Of a stretch of 64,000 bases of DNA, positions 44,835 to 53,984 are shown piece after piece (the stretch's first letter is position 1; each line of letters begins with the position of its first letter). The position numbers and the translations under genes were made by a program. The notes under the pieces were generated by a model. That model made no database searches and was not told the origin of the DNA. It saw only the letters and a program-made list of their open reading frames with translations. The DNA lies in contig NZ_CABGGS010000001.1 of the NCBI RefSeq assembly GCF_902158555.1, forward strand, positions 248,001 to 312,000, given 5' to 3'. This DNA is from Klebsiella spallanzanii. Lineage in GTDB: Bacteria > Pseudomonadota > Gammaproteobacteria > Enterobacterales > Enterobacteriaceae.

Positions 44835-47045
44835 GTGCCGCAGATTTTGTTACTGCTCGCTTTACTCTTCACCGCCCCGCTATCGGCCGCAACGCTGCCC
44901 GGCGTCCCGGCAACCACGACGGACCAATCCAGCAGTAGCGAACCCGATCTGGCACAAAAGAAAGCAGCCTACGGCGCGCTGGCTGACGTTCTTGAAAACG
45001 CCGATGCCCGTCAGGAACTTATCGATCAACTACGTAAGGCCGCCGCTACGCCGCCACCGGACAGCACGCCGAAACTGACGCCGCCGGAAATAAAAGATGA
45101 GGCCACGGTGCTGGAAAACGTCACCCAATTCAGCCGCGAATACGGCGAGCAGCTCTCATCACGTTTTTCTCAGCTATGGCGCAACATCACCGGCTCTCCG
45201 CACAAACCTTTTAATTCCCAAACCTTTACCAGCGCGGCCTGGCATTTCTTATTGCTGGCGGGGCTGGTCTTTGCCTTCTGGTGGCTGGTACGCCTGGCAG
45301 CCCTGCCGCTGTATCGCAAAATGGGCCACTGGGGACGGCATAAAAACCGCGATCGCAGCAACTGGCTGCAGCTACCTTCGACTATCGCCGGGGCGTTTAT
45401 TTTTGACCTGCTTCTGCTGGCCCTTACGCTGTTCGTCGGCCAGCTGCTAAGCGATCGCCTGAACGGTAATAATCCCACCATCGCCTTTCAGCAAAGCCTG
45501 TTCCTTAACGCCTTCGCGCTCATTGAGTTTTTCAAAGCCATTTTGCGGCTCATTTTCTGCCCGCGAATCCCCGAGCTACGTCCATTCAACCTCAGCGATG
45601 AAGCGGCAAAATACTGGAACCTGCGCCTGAGCGCGCTAAGCAGCCTGATTGGCTATGGCCTGATCGTCGCGGTACCCATTATTTCTAATCAGGTCAACGT
45701 GCAGGTCGGCGCGCTGGCCAACGTCGTTATTATGCTGTGTATTACTCTCTGGGCGCTGTATCTGATATTCCACAATAAAAAACTGATTACCCAAGGGCTT
45801 ATCCATCTCGCCGACCGCTCACTAGCCTTCTTTAGCTTGTTTATTCGCGCCTTTGCTCTGGTCTGGCACTGGCTGGCCTGCGCCTATTTTATCGTGCTGT
45901 TTTTCTTCTCACTGTTCGATCCCGGCAACAGCCTGAAGTTTATGATGGGCGCCACGCTGCGCAGCCTGGCCATCATCGGCGCCGCCGCGCTGGTCTCCGG
46001 AATTCTGTCACGCTGGATAGCAAAAACCATCACCCTGTCGCCAGAAACCCAGCGCAACTATCCCGAACTGCAAAAGCGGCTTAACGGCTGGATCTCTGCA
46101 TCGCTGAAAGCGGCGCGGATCTTAACGGTCTGCGTGGCGATAATGCTGCTGCTCAGCGCGTGGGGACTGTTCGATTTTTGGCAGTGGATGCATAACGGCA
46201 GCGGGCAAAAAGCGGTAGATGTGCTGATTCGCATCGCGCTAATCCTGTTCTTCTCGGCGATTGGCTGGACGCTGCTCGCCAGCCTGATTGAGAACCGGCT
46301 GGCATCGGATATTCATGGTCGCCCGCTGCCCAGCGCCCGCGCCCGTACGCTGCTGACGCTATTTCGCAACGCGCTGGCGGTGGTGATCAGCACGATTACT
46401 ATCATGATCCTGCTCTCGGAAGTAGGCGTGAATATCGCCCCACTGCTGGCCGGTGCCGGTGCGCTGGGCCTCGCCATTTCATTCGGCGCGCAGACCCTGG
46501 TCAAAGATATTATTACCGGGATCTTTATCCAGTTTGAGAACGGCATGAATACCGGCGATCTGGTGACGATCGGGCCATTAACCGGAACGGTGGAACGGAT
46601 GTCGATTCGTTCCGTCGGCGTGCGCCAGGATACCGGCGCTTACCATATTATTCCGTGGTCCTCGATAACGACCTTCGCTAACTTTGTGCGCGGTATCGGT
46701 TCGGTTGTCGCCAACTATGATGTTGACCGGCAGGAGAGTCTGGATAAGGCCAATCAGGCGCTGAAAGACGCAGTAGCAGAGGTGATGGCGCAGGACGATA
46801 TTCGTGGTCTGATCATTGGCGAACCCTCTTTTGCAGGGCTGGTGGGCTTAAGCAATACGGCCTTCACCCTGCGCGTTACCTTCACCACCCTGCCGCTGAA
46901 GCAGTGGACGGTGCGTTTCGCCCTTGATACCCAGGTGAAAAGGCATTTCGATCTTGCAGGAGTACGGGCACCGGTACAAACTTATCAGGTACTACCGATG
47001 CCAGCACCAGCAGGACCACCGGCCCCCGCGGAGCCTACGCTATAA
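44835..47045 (+). CDS. ybiO: Mechanosensitive channel YbiO
   Basis: A 736-residue inner-membrane channel of the MscS superfamily. A cleavable signal-like N-terminus ([18 protein letters not shown]), a periplasmic region, about ten helices and the MscS core ([20 protein letters not shown], then [13 protein letters not shown]) are present; the C-terminal cytoplasmic domain ends in a Pro/Ala-rich tail. Opens on osmotic downshock. I choose the GTG at 44835: GGAGG lies five bases before it and the signal peptide then aligns residue for residue with E. coli YbiO; an ATG 12 bases upstream overlaps that ribosome site. Confidence 0.92.
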   Translation: MPQILLLLALLFTAPLSAATLPGVPATTTDQSSSSEPDLAQKKAAYGALADVLENADARQELIDQLRKAAATPPPDSTPKLTPPEIKDEATVLENVTQFSREYGEQLSSRFSQLWRNITGSPHKPFNSQTFTSAAWHFLLLAGLVFAFWWLVRLAALPLYRKMGHWGRHKNRDRSNWLQLPSTIAGAFIFDLLLLALTLFVGQLLSDRLNGNNPTIAFQQSLFLNAFALIEFFKAILRLIFCPRIPELRPFNLSDEAAKYWNLRLSALSSLIGYGLIVAVPIISNQVNVQVGALANVVIMLCITLWALYLIFHNKKLITQGLIHLADRSLAFFSLFIRAFALVWHWLACAYFIVLFFFSLFDPGNSLKFMMGATLRSLAIIGAAALVSGILSRWIAKTITLSPETQRNYPELQKRLNGWISASLKAARILTVCVAIMLLLSAWGLFDFWQWMHNGSGQKAVDVLIRIALILFFSAIGWTLLASLIENRLASDIHGRPLPSARARTLLTLFRNALAVVISTITIMILLSEVGVNIAPLLAGAGALGLAISFGAQTLVKDIITGIFIQFENGMNTGDLVTIGPLTGTVERMSIRSVGVRQDTGAYHIIPWSSITTFANFVRGIGSVVANYDVDRQESLDKANQALKDAVAEVMAQDDIRGLIIGEPSFAGLVGLSNTAFTLRVTFTTLPLKQWTVRFALDTQVKRHFDLAGVRAPVQTYQVLPMPAPAGPPAPAEPTL

Positions 47046-47954
47046 AGTACGGCGACGTTTGGCTTCGTCCATAAAGGTCCAGGCGATAAAGCGGCTTTGC
47101 TTATTGCCCTGGGCCATCTCTTTTTTCACCACTTTCACCGCTCCGATGTCGGTCAGCGCGCGGTAAAGCGGCGGCAAATTGTCGCCACGGGAAACCAGCG
47201 AAGTAAACCATTTCACCTGACGGCCGAACTGCTGGCTCTCCTGAATCATCTGGGTAATAAAGGCCACCTCGCCCCCTTCGCACCACAGCTCCTGCTGCTG
47301 GCCGCCAAAGTTGGTCACGCTGTCTTCGCCCAGCCCCAGATTACGACGTTTACGTTCACCGCCCGCCTGCGCGCTGGCGGCGGAATCATGAAACGGCGGG
47401 TTGCACAGGGTCGCGTCGTAGTTCTCATTTTTATGGATAATGCCGGTCAGAATCGCTTTGGCATCTTTTTGCCGACGCAGGCGAATCTGACGAGTCAATC
47501 CTGGATTACCGTTAACGATAGCCTGCGCGCTGGCAAATGCTTCGGCATTCACTTCGCTGCCGGTAAAACGCCAGCCGTATTCATGAACGCCAATCAGTGG
47601 GTAGATGCAGTTTGCGCCAACGCCGATATCAAGAATGCTGGCATTCGCCGGAATCGTCCCGTTATCCAGCGCCAGCAAATCGGCGAGGTGATGAATATAG
47701 TCCGCCCTACCCGGAACCGGTGGACAAAGAAAGCCCTCGGGGATATCCCAATGTTTCACCGCGTAAAAGTGCGCCAGCAGCGCTTTATTCAGCGCCTTCA
47801 CTGCCAACGGATTGGCGAAGTCGATGGTCTGCTCACCCACCGGGTTCAATGTGATAAAGCGCTGCAACTCAGGATGAGCCTGACACAGCGCGGTCAGGTC
47901 GTAGCGTTGATGGTGACGGTTACGCGGGTGCAACCCCGGTTTCTGGGCTTTCAT
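47040..47954 (-). CDS. rlmF: 23S rRNA m6A1618 methyltransferase RlmF
   Basis: A 304-residue SAM-dependent methyltransferase that makes N6-methyladenine at 1618 of 23S rRNA. SAM motif [16 protein letters not shown] (residues about 115-130) and the catalytic NPPF (CNPPFHDS) are intact. The basic N-terminus ([15 protein letters not shown]) matches E. coli RlmF. The ATG at 47954 with GGAG upstream is preferred to a much longer frame. Its 3' end overlaps the convergent ybiO by six bases. Confidence 0.95.
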   Translation of the reverse strand: MKAQKPGLHPRNRHHQRYDLTALCQAHPELQRFITLNPVGEQTIDFANPLAVKALNKALLAHFYAVKHWDIPEGFLCPPVPGRADYIHHLADLLALDNGTIPANASILDIGVGANCIYPLIGVHEYGWRFTGSEVNAEAFASAQAIVNGNPGLTRQIRLRRQKDAKAILTGIIHKNENYDATLCNPPFHDSAASAQAGGERKRRNLGLGEDSVTNFGGQQQELWCEGGEVAFITQMIQESQQFGRQVKWFTSLVSRGDNLPPLYRALTDIGAVKVVKKEMAQGNKQSRFIAWTFMDEAKRRRTL

Positions 47955-48049
47955 GGTAATCTCCTCTGAACAGCCGCGTAAGATACCCGTTGACGGCGGC
48001 GCGGTAAATAAGTGAGTCTGGATATCTCCTTTTTTCTCACAGGTGTCGT

Positions 48050-48664
48050 ATGTACTTCTACCAACCATCGCACGGACACGGCCTGCCGCACGACCCGCTT
48101 AATGCCATCATCGGGCCGCGCCCCATCGGCTGGATTTCCTCTCTTGACAGTAGCGGCCAACGTAACCTCGCGCCCTACAGTTTTTTTAACTGCTTTAACT
48201 ATCGGCCGCCGATTATTGGTTTTGCCAGCAGCGGCTGGAAAGATAGCGTGCAAAATATCGTCGAGACTAAAGAGTTTGTCTGGAACCTGGCCACTCGCCC
48301 TCTGGCAGTGGCGATGAACGAAACCTCCGCCAGTATACCGCGTCACGAAGATGAATTTGCCCGCGCCGGGCTGACCCCCACCGCCAGCCGCATCATCAGC
48401 GCCCCGCGTGTAGCTGAAAGCCCGGTAAACTTCGAGTGCCGCCTCTCGCAGTGCATCCAGTTAACCAGCGCTGAAGGGCTAGCGGTTGAAAGCTGGCTGG
48501 TGCTGGGCGAAGTCGTGGCAGTGCATATTGATGAATCTTTGCTTGAGGATGGCATTTACCAGACCGCCAAAGCCCAACCGATTCTGCGCGCCGGAGGACC
48601 CAGCGCCTATTATGGCATTGACGAAAGCCTGCGCTTCGACCTTGTTCGTCCGGATGCACGTTAG
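48050..48664 (+). CDS. FMN-binding split-barrel (flavin reductase-like) protein
   Basis: A 204-residue soluble protein of the flavin-reductase-like domain (DIM6/NTAB) group: [39 protein letters not shown] and [16 protein letters not shown] outline the split barrel that binds FMN, and [12 protein letters not shown] is the usual C-terminal strand. The precise reaction is unknown. It sits where E. coli has mcbA between rlmF and fiu. Divergent from rlmF. Confidence 0.85.
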   Translation: MYFYQPSHGHGLPHDPLNAIIGPRPIGWISSLDSSGQRNLAPYSFFNCFNYRPPIIGFASSGWKDSVQNIVETKEFVWNLATRPLAVAMNETSASIPRHEDEFARAGLTPTASRIISAPRVAESPVNFECRLSQCIQLTSAEGLAVESWLVLGEVVAVHIDESLLEDGIYQTAKAQPILRAGGPSAYYGIDESLRFDLVRPDAR

Positions 48665-48826
48665 CCCCCCATCATCCTGACCTGCGATATAAGCCTGCAT
48701 CCAGGTCGGGAGTCTTTGGCTTTACTCTCTCTTATCTCCACTCGATTTATGTAGAAAAAAAGCAGTCAATGTAAATAAATGTATTTATTTTTTTATAAAT
48801 GAGTGATAAAAATTCGGCCGTTTTTT

Positions 48827-48851
48827 GATAATGATTATCGAAATCATTATC
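48827..48851. promoter_or_regulatory. Fur box upstream of fiu
   Basis: GATAATGATTATC (48827-48839) directly followed by GAAATCATTATC: overlapping Fur hexamers, strong consensus. Predicts repression of fiu by Fe-Fur. The surrounding 48665-48954 holds no gene. Confidence 0.92.
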
Positions 48852-48954
48852 AAACTCATTGCTTTTGTAAAAAATCACCTGCAGTGGTCGGGATGAAGCA
48901 TAGCTTCGTCTACGGTCGTTATGGCCTAATTAAAACTATAAGTCACTTATTGAT

Positions 48955-51243
48955 ATGGAAAAAAACAACAATTTGCCGTTCAGCAGTTTTAACTCGCTGA
49001 CAATCTTCACCGGCTTATGCCTGAGTCTCTCTCCGTCCGGCCAGGTGCTTGCAGCGGACAACACTGAAAAAAACGCTGGTGAAACGCTGGTGGTTGAAGC
49101 GCAAACCCCATCGCTGTATGCGCCAACCCACTCCGCCGACCCTAAATTTTCACGCCCCATAGCCGACACGACGAGGACGGTTACCGTTGTCTCGGAACAG
49201 GTGATGAAAGATCAGGGCGTCACTAACCTCACCGACGCGCTGAAAAACGTCCCCGGGGTCGGTGCGTTCTTCGCTGGTGAAAATGGTAACTCAACCACCG
49301 GCGATGCCATTTATATGCGCGGCGCGGATACCTCCAATAGTATTTACGTTGATGGTATTCGCGATATCGGCAGCGTCAGCCGCGATACCTTCAACACTGA
49401 GCAGGTTGAGGTTATCAAGGGGCCGTCTGGTTCCGACTACGGCCGCAGCGCGCCGACCGGTTCAATCAATATGATCAGCAAACAGCCGCGCCTGGACTCC
49501 GGCATCGATGCTTCCGCAAGCGTAGGTAGCGCCTGGTTCCGGCGCGGCACGCTGGATATTAACCAGGCCATTGGCGAAACCAGCGCGGTGCGCCTCAATC
49601 TGATGGGCGAAAAAACTCACGATGCCGGCCGCGATAAGGTGCAAAACGAGCGTTACGGCGTGGCGCCATCCGCCGCATTCGGCCTCGGTACCGAAAACCG
49701 CCTGTACCTTAACTATCTTCACGTAACCCAGCACAACACGCCTGATGGTGGCATTCCGACCATCGGTCTACCGGGCTATTCCGCACCCAATGCCAGTACC
49801 TCGGCGCTGAATCATTCAGGTAAAGTTGCCACCAGCAACTTTTACGGAACCAACTCTGACTACGATGATTCCACGACCGATACCGTCACTATGCGTTTCG
49901 AGCACGATCTGAGCGATACCACCACCATTCGGAACACGACCCGCTGGTCGCGCGTAAAGCAGGATTATCTCATGACGGCGGTGATGGGCGGTGCATCAAA
50001 TATTACCCAGCCCAATCCCAACGATGTGGGCACCTGGACCTGGTCACGTCTGGCGAACACTAAAGATATCAGTAACAAGATCCTCACTAACCAGACTAAC
50101 CTGACCTCGAAGTTTTATACCGGATCCATCGGTCATGATGTCAGCACCGGGGTGGAATTCACTCGTGAAACGCAGACTAACTACGGGGTATATCCGCTCA
50201 CGCCACCAGCGGTGAATATTTATCATCCGAACAGCGATATCTCTATTGGCGGCCTGAACCGCAGCGGCGCCAACGCCAACGGGCAAACGGATACGTTCGG
50301 CGTCTATGCTTTCGATACCCTGCAAATTACCCAGGAGTTCGAACTAAATGGCGGGATCCGTCTGGATAACTACCAGACCAAATACGATAGCGCGAGCCTG
50401 TGCGGCGGTACTGGACGCGGCGCTATCGCCTGTCCTGCCGGAGTAGAAAAAAATACCCCGGTGACCACGGTCGATACCTCCACCAGCGGCAATCTGGTGA
50501 ACTGGAAAGCCGGAGCGCTATACCATCTGACCGAGAACGGCAATATTTATGTCAACTACGCCGTCTCGCAGCAGCCTCCGGGGGGCAGTAACTTTACCCT
50601 TGCGCAAAGCGGCACCGGCAACAGCGCCAACCGTACCGACTTTAAACCGCAGAAAGCCAAAACCAGCGAAGTGGGCACCAAATGGGAGTTGATGGACAAG
50701 CGCCTGCTGCTGACCGCCGCCCTCTTCCGTACCGATATTGAAAACGAAGTCGAACAGAACGACGATGGCACTTATTCGCAGTACGGCAAGAAACGCGTTG
50801 AAGGCTATGAGATTTCTCTCGCCGGTAATATCACTCCTGACTGGCAGGTTATCGGCGGCTATACCCAACAGCGCGCCAGCATTAAGGAAGGTGCAAACAC
50901 CGCTCAGGATGGCACCAGCGCCCTGCCGTATACGCCAGAACATGCGTTTACCGTGTGGAGCCAGTATCAGGCCACCGATGCTGTCTCCATCGGCGCTGGC
51001 GCACGTTACGTCGGTAGCATGCATCGCGGCAGCGACGGCGCGGTCGGTACCCCATCTTACACCGAAGGCTACTGGGTGGCTGACGCCAAGGTCGGCTATC
51101 GCATTAACCGTAATCTCGACCTACAACTGAACGTCTATAACCTGTTTGATACCGACTATGTTGCCTCTATTAATAAGAGCGGCTACCGCTATCACCCGGG
51201 CGAACCGCGGACCTTCCTGCTTACCGCCAATATGCATTTCTGA
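48955..51243 (+). CDS. fiu: TonB-dependent catecholate siderophore receptor Fiu
   Basis: A 762-residue outer-membrane receptor. Signal peptide of about 33 residues (MEKNNNLPFSSFNSLTIFTG onward to QVLAA), TonB box region ETLVVEA, plug domain (about 70-200, with DALKNVPGVG, YMRGADTSNS and IEVIKGP-like VEVIKGPSGSDYG) and a 22-stranded barrel ending in LTANMHF. Imports monomeric catechol-iron complexes and is a known entry path for catechol-bearing cephalosporins. The start at ATG 48955 has no clear ribosome site, but the signal peptide fits E. coli Fiu. Fur box at about 105 bases upstream. Confidence 0.96.
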   Translation: MEKNNNLPFSSFNSLTIFTGLCLSLSPSGQVLAADNTEKNAGETLVVEAQTPSLYAPTHSADPKFSRPIADTTRTVTVVSEQVMKDQGVTNLTDALKNVPGVGAFFAGENGNSTTGDAIYMRGADTSNSIYVDGIRDIGSVSRDTFNTEQVEVIKGPSGSDYGRSAPTGSINMISKQPRLDSGIDASASVGSAWFRRGTLDINQAIGETSAVRLNLMGEKTHDAGRDKVQNERYGVAPSAAFGLGTENRLYLNYLHVTQHNTPDGGIPTIGLPGYSAPNASTSALNHSGKVATSNFYGTNSDYDDSTTDTVTMRFEHDLSDTTTIRNTTRWSRVKQDYLMTAVMGGASNITQPNPNDVGTWTWSRLANTKDISNKILTNQTNLTSKFYTGSIGHDVSTGVEFTRETQTNYGVYPLTPPAVNIYHPNSDISIGGLNRSGANANGQTDTFGVYAFDTLQITQEFELNGGIRLDNYQTKYDSASLCGGTGRGAIACPAGVEKNTPVTTVDTSTSGNLVNWKAGALYHLTENGNIYVNYAVSQQPPGGSNFTLAQSGTGNSANRTDFKPQKAKTSEVGTKWELMDKRLLLTAALFRTDIENEVEQNDDGTYSQYGKKRVEGYEISLAGNITPDWQVIGGYTQQRASIKEGANTAQDGTSALPYTPEHAFTVWSQYQATDAVSIGAGARYVGSMHRGSDGAVGTPSYTEGYWVADAKVGYRINRNLDLQLNVYNLFDTDYVASINKSGYRYHPGEPRTFLLTANMHF

Positions 51244-51250
51244 TCCACTG

Positions 51251-51268
51251 CGGGGCGTCAACGCCCCG
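51251..51268 (+). terminator. Hairpin between fiu and ybiX
   Basis: CGGGGCGT (51251-51258), two-base loop, ACGCCCCG (51261-51268), then TTTTC; probably attenuates transcription into ybiX, 21 bases later. Confidence 0.75.
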
Positions 51269-51288
51269 TTTTCTCAGGAGATAAACCG

Positions 51289-51966
51289 ATGATGTATCAT
51301 ATTCCCGCCGTTCTCAGCCCTCAGGAAGTGGACCATTTTTCTGCCCAGCTACAGCAGGCTGAATGGATTGATGGACGTGCCACAACCGGCGATCAGGGAG
51401 CTCAGGTCAAAAATAACCAGCAAGTGGATACCCGCAGCAGCCTGTACGCTGAACTTCAGGGCAAAGTGCTGGCGGCGCTGAATCGCAACTCGCTGTTTTT
51501 TGCCGCCGCGCTGCCAAAGGCGATTTCCAGTCCGCTGTTTAACCGTTATCAGCAGAGCGAAACTTACGGTTTCCACGTTGACGGCGCAGTGCGCAGCCAG
51601 GCGCAGGGCGGGTGGATGCGTACCGATCTTTCCGCCACGCTCTTTTTATGCGATCCGCAGAGTTACGAAGGCGGTGAACTGGTCGTCAACGATACCTATG
51701 GCCAGCACTCCGTTAAACTCCCAGCAGGTGATCTGGTGCTCTACCCCTCAAGCAGCCTTCACTGCGTCACTCCGGTTACATCAGGTACCCGCGTCGCTTC
51801 GTTCTTATGGATTCAATCGATGATCCGCGATGATAAGCGCCGCGCCATGCTGTTTGAGCTGGATGGCAATATTCAGAAGTTAAAAGGTCGCCACGGTGAA
51901 AGCGAGGAAGTCCTGTCTCTGCTCAACCTGTACCACAATCTGCTACGGGAATGGTCAGAAATCTGA
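51289..51966 (+). CDS. ybiX: PKHD-type Fe(II)/2-oxoglutarate hydroxylase YbiX
   Basis: A 225-residue soluble oxygenase. The iron triad is visible as HVDG ([11 protein letters not shown]) and the distal histidine of [10 protein letters not shown], with the 2-oxoglutarate-binding Arg in GTRVASF. The PKHD name comes from E. coli YbiX; physiological substrate unknown. It follows fiu in the same iron-controlled unit. Two adjacent ATG codons (51289, 51292); CAGGAG ribosome site. Confidence 0.93.
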   Translation: MMYHIPAVLSPQEVDHFSAQLQQAEWIDGRATTGDQGAQVKNNQQVDTRSSLYAELQGKVLAALNRNSLFFAAALPKAISSPLFNRYQQSETYGFHVDGAVRSQAQGGWMRTDLSATLFLCDPQSYEGGELVVNDTYGQHSVKLPAGDLVLYPSSSLHCVTPVTSGTRVASFLWIQSMIRDDKRRAMLFELDGNIQKLKGRHGESEEVLSLLNLYHNLLREWSEI

Positions 51967-52036
51967 ACCTTGCCTGGTCATTTTTTACCCCCATATATTC
52001 TCTATACTATAGATCTACGAGAAAGTGAGGTGAGCT

Positions 52037-52303
52037 ATGGCATCAGGTTGGGCAAATGATGACGCCGTGCAGGAACAGATAGACAGCACCATCAACGACG
52101 CGATCGCGCGGGCACGAAATGAGCTGTCATCGGGGGAAAGCAACAAATTTTGTGAAGAATGCGCAGAGCCAATACCGGAAGCTCGCCGACAGGCGGTTGC
52201 GGGGGTGAAATATTGCCTTAAATGCCAACAGCAGATAGATTTACATAACAATACATTTTCAGGATATAATCGCAGAGGTTCTAAGGACAGCCAGCTTCGC
52301 TGA
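52037..52303 (+). CDS. ybiI: DksA/TraR-type zinc-finger protein YbiI
   Basis: An 88-residue protein with a C4 zinc finger (FCEEC ... YCLKC, residues about 39-65) after a short amphipathic helix (VQEQIDSTINDAIARARNEL), the plan of small DksA/TraR proteins that touch the RNA polymerase secondary channel. E. coli YbiI is uncharacterised. GTGAGGTGAG ribosome site. Confidence 0.93.
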   Translation: MASGWANDDAVQEQIDSTINDAIARARNELSSGESNKFCEECAEPIPEARRQAVAGVKYCLKCQQQIDLHNNTFSGYNRRGSKDSQLR

Positions 52304-52376
52304 CCAACATTTACCGTTCATTACCACAGGTCATGTTATCTTTTCGCGCACGTTTTTTCGCAAACGGAGTGGCAAA

Positions 52377-52433
52377 ATGTGCCCTTGTAGCCCCTCCCGT
52401 TCCGCCATAACGGGTTTTGTCTTCACTGGCTAA
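52377..52433 (+). CDS. 18-residue Cys-bearing leader-like ORF
   Basis: ATG at 52377 with CGGAGT seven bases before it. Reads MCPCSPSRSAITGFVFTG. The coding region contains a hairpin CCCGTT (52396-52401) / AACGGG (52409-52414) followed by TTTT, like an internal terminator. It could be a conserved small protein or a leader peptide that controls read-through to ybiJ. I do not assign a gene name. Confidence 0.5.
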   Translation: MCPCSPSRSAITGFVFTG

Positions 52434-52588
52434 AATAATTTATTAATATTCAATAAATTAATAATCATTCAAAAAATTCGATGAAGACTGTTAATTTCCT
52501 TCGATTTTATCTCTCGCCAAAAACCGTGATACTTATCACATCGACGGAACATCGTCCCCTATACAAGACAACCTGCGAGAGATTAACT

Positions 52589-52849
52589 ATGAAAAACATC
52601 AAATATGCTGCCGCTGCTATCGCCCTTTCCGCTCTGTCCTTCGGCGCATTCGCCGCTCAGCCAGTAACATCAGCTCAGGCAGAAAGTATGAACAAAATCG
52701 GTGTTGTTTCCGCAGAAGGCGCGACGACGCTGGACGGACTGGAAGCCAAACTGGCTGCAAAAGCGGATGCCGCTGGCGCGACGGGTTACAGCATCACCTC
52801 CGCTAACACCAATAACAAAGTTAGCGGTACCGCGGTTATCTACAAATAA
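52589..52849 (+). CDS. ybiJ: Small periplasmic DUF1471 protein YbiJ (BhsA/McbA family)
   Basis: An 86-residue exported protein with signal peptide MKNIKYAAAAIALSALSFGA then FAA and the family core MNKIGVVSAEGATTLDGLEA and GYSITSANTNNKVSGTAVIY. Matches E. coli YbiJ at the same length. Members of this family respond to stress and affect biofilm or membrane properties. The ATG at 52589 is set by the signal peptide. Confidence 0.93.
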   Translation: MKNIKYAAAAIALSALSFGAFAAQPVTSAQAESMNKIGVVSAEGATTLDGLEAKLAAKADAAGATGYSITSANTNNKVSGTAVIYK

Positions 52850-52925
52850 TCGCCAGATATTCCTGTAGCAAGACCCTGTAATGCCACTGTTTTAACCCTG
52901 TAAGATCCTTTAATACCCTTGCCTT

Positions 52926-52949
52926 GCCCGTCCATGCCACTGGACGGGC
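52926..52949 (+). terminator. Terminator after ybiJ
   Basis: GCCCGTCCA (52926-52934), 6-base loop, TGGACGGGC (52941-52949), followed by nine Ts. Confidence 0.92.
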
Positions 52950-52973
52950 TTTTTTTTTGACCTGCGGATACGT

Positions 52974-53942
52974 TTACCAGCTCTCTTCGACCTTCAACAG
53001 CCCCTGTTCCAGCGACAAGACTTCTCCGGTCGCCACCAGACAGCAGGCCAGCTGAATTTTCAGCGACTGCGGAAGCGGCTCGCTCCCCACGATGCAGCGC
53101 TCAATCCAGCGTGCGGTCACTTCGGGATCTTTTGACACCGGAAGTACAGCTACCTGCGCAGCTGCGCCATCCTGACGCGCGTTAACCACCCGGGTACCGG
53201 TGGCATCGATCAGGCTGATTTGCGGACAACGCTGTGGGTTAGCATAAACCTCGCCTTCGGTACCGTGCATCAGCAACGCCCGTCCGCCGATTTCAGCAAA
53301 GAATTTCGCCACCCGACCGACATATTCGGGGTGCGAAACGCTCGACAGGCGCAGCGCGTCATTTTCCGCAAAAGGAGTAGCCAGCTTGGCCAGCGTATGC
53401 GAGCTGTTACGCACACCCATGCGCCAGCGCATCGCCAGCTGTTTCTCCAGCGGCGGACAAAATGCGCTTATCGGCATATAAACCGGCTGGTGGCTGTCTA
53501 ACCGCGCCTGGGCCTGACCCGCATGAAGCGTCGCCGGGATCCCCATCAGTTCAAAAATAGTTTCCGTCAGCACGCGGGTTGGATCGTGGCTTACGCCATG
53601 AACAATGACCGGAAAACCAAGCTTATGCAGCAGGACGGCAAGCAGAGGCGTCAAGTTTGCCTGTTTACGCGCACCGTTGTAGCTGGGGATCACAATCGGC
53701 ATCGGTTTAGCGACCGGTGGAGTGAGCTTAATCGTATGGGCCTGCATCGCTTCATAAAAGCCCTTCATCTCTGCTTCACCTTCGCCCTTAATGCGCAGGG
53801 CGATAAGAATGCCGCCCAATTCAAGGTCTGGCACCTCGCCGCTAAGCATCCGCGCATAGAGCGCGCGGGCCGTATCCTCATCCAGATCGCGGGCATGGTT
53901 TTTTCCGCGCCCGACTTCTTTAATGATCTTGCTGTAGTCCAT
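52974..53942 (-). CDS. ybiB: Nucleic-acid-binding TrpD2-like protein YbiB
   Basis: A 322-residue protein of the anthranilate-phosphoribosyltransferase-like fold (glycosyltransferase 3 family; HGVSHDPTRVLTETIFELMG region), lacking a clear PRPP loop. E. coli YbiB binds nucleic acid and is SOS-induced with dinG. The ATG at 53942 (MDYSKIIKEVGRG) is preferred over an in-frame start 24 bases upstream. Second gene of the LexA-controlled dinG-ybiB operon. Confidence 0.93.
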   Translation of the reverse strand: MDYSKIIKEVGRGKNHARDLDEDTARALYARMLSGEVPDLELGGILIALRIKGEGEAEMKGFYEAMQAHTIKLTPPVAKPMPIVIPSYNGARKQANLTPLLAVLLHKLGFPVIVHGVSHDPTRVLTETIFELMGIPATLHAGQAQARLDSHQPVYMPISAFCPPLEKQLAMRWRMGVRNSSHTLAKLATPFAENDALRLSSVSHPEYVGRVAKFFAEIGGRALLMHGTEGEVYANPQRCPQISLIDATGTRVVNARQDGAAAQVAVLPVSKDPEVTARWIERCIVGSEPLPQSLKIQLACCLVATGEVLSLEQGLLKVEESW

Positions 53943-53984
53943 TGCAGGCTCCTCTGAGCTTCTCACATCGTCGACATTGCACCA

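Noticed and set aside
47097..47969. 290-codon open frame antisense to rlmF
   Set aside because: Shadow of the conserved methyltransferase gene, no supporting motif.
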